From Oscillospiraceae bacterium (GTDB taxonomy: Bacteria > Bacillota > Clostridia > Oscillospirales > Oscillospiraceae): a stretch of 20,026 nt of DNA. The position numbers were made by a program, and so were the translations under genes. The notes below the pieces were generated by a model, which was not told where the DNA came from, did no database searches, and saw only the letters and a program-made list of their open reading frames with translations. Below are positions 19,913-20,026 of the stretch, in pieces (the stretch's first letter is position 1; every line of letters starts with the position of its first letter). The stretch covers positions 1 to 20,026 of the forward strand of contig JAEDIZ010000034.1 in NCBI GenBank assembly GCA_016296635.1. Reading direction: 5' to 3'.

Positions 19913-20026
19913 AACAAAACCTCCTCGTCAAATAATGATGAGGAGAACGCAGGGACTGAACCACCAGGCAATTTAACAGGTGTTAAAACAATCCTTAGTG
20001 TACGGGTTCAAGACGCCACTTATTTG
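19913..20026 (-). ncRNA. Candidate part of an IS110 bridge RNA region
   Basis: This is the noncoding flank upstream of the transposase, the place where IS110-group elements encode their bridge RNA. Two hairpins are visible: TTTAAC/GTTAAA (19972-19987) with a 4-nt loop, and CTCCTC/GAGGAG (19921-19945) whose arm includes the ribosome site of the transposase. The region is cut by the window, so the two target/donor guide loops cannot be identified. The assignment is by position and family knowledge. Confidence 0.4.
19920..19945 (-). promoter_or_regulatory. Transposase ribosome site sequestered in a hairpin
   Basis: The AGGAGG (19920-19925) that serves the GTG at 19912 lies in the 3' arm of a stem formed with CTCCTC (19940-19945), with a TC/GA extension after one mismatch and a 7-nt loop. 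This would lower transposase translation, a common protection in insertion sequences. Confidence 0.55.

Larger units (their letters stand above)
14217..20026. mobile_element. Part of a probable integrative element or genomic island
   Basis: Directly after tRNA-Arg the gene content changes from housekeeping genes to a same-strand cassette with ArdA-like anti-restriction proteins, small Cys-rich and orphan proteins, and an IS110-family insertion sequence. Such cassettes are typical of conjugative elements in Clostridia. No integrase, relaxase or conjugation gene is in the window, so the element type and the right boundary are unknown, and the left boundary is inferred from the tRNA. Confidence 0.6.
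18658..20026 (-). mobile_element. IS110-family insertion sequence, left part of element beyond window
   Basis: This holds an intact IS110-type transposase plus at least 114 bp of noncoding DNA upstream of it. IS110 elements have no clear terminal inverted repeats, so the end near 18658 is approximate (anywhere from about 18600 to 18664), and the other end lies outside the window. In the IS110 group the noncoding side upstream of the recombinase encodes the bridge RNA that pairs with donor and target DNA. Confidence 0.85.

Overview
The window looks like a chromosomal segment of a low-to-middle GC Bacillota, most likely a gut-type Clostridia (Oscillospirales-like; an inference from gene content only). 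Pointers are a TrmK/Nif3 pair, a DivIVA-like coiled-coil protein, a YkvI-type membrane protein, AGGAGG ribosome sites with frequent GTG/TTG starts, and an accessory cassette of the kind carried by Clostridia integrative elements.

Region 1 (1-4284, minus strand) is the front of an F1Fo ATP synthase operon in the order AtpZ-like, AtpI-like, atpB (a), atpE (c), a second c-like gene, atpF (b), atpH (delta), atpA (alpha, running off the left edge). The standout is the pair of c genes. The first has carboxylates in both helices (E28, E61). The second keeps the helix-1 Glu but has Gln where the essential helix-2 carboxylate should be, and has a broken RQP loop, so the rotor may be mixed.

Region 2 (4285-5708) has a divergent intergenic segment with three 14-bp-spaced AT-rich repeats, a 58-residue Cys-rich protein, a LOG-family nucleotide hydrolase, a strong terminator, and a bacterial PH-domain protein on the minus strand.

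Region 3 (5854-9475, plus strand) is a tight operon of FecCD permease, ABC ATPase, SAM methyltransferase and XdhC-family protein. It lacks a substrate-binding protein and suggests metal or oxyanion uptake tied to molybdenum enzyme maturation.

Region 4 (9495-14216) is housekeeping: a DUF1858 redox-disulfide protein with its own promoter and terminator, TrmK overlapping a Nif3-family protein, a YebC-family protein, then on the minus strand a YkvI-like membrane protein and a DivIVA-like protein, and finally tRNA-Arg(CCG) on the plus strand.

Region 5 (14217-20026) begins right after the tRNA and looks like an imported element. It has a 338-bp leader with hairpins, a direct repeat and a terminator-like attenuator, followed by five plus-strand genes: an element protein of unknown function, a Cys-rich small protein, a tandem ArdA-like protein, a protein with an R-S-ExE ADP-ribosyltransferase-like signature, and a second tandem ArdA-like protein. 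The next reading frame is only 30 codons long and stops against an intact IS110-family element on the minus strand, whose possible bridge-RNA region runs off the right edge. The cassette reads as an anti-restriction/anti-defence module; the ADP-ribosyltransferase member is the part least likely to be annotated already.
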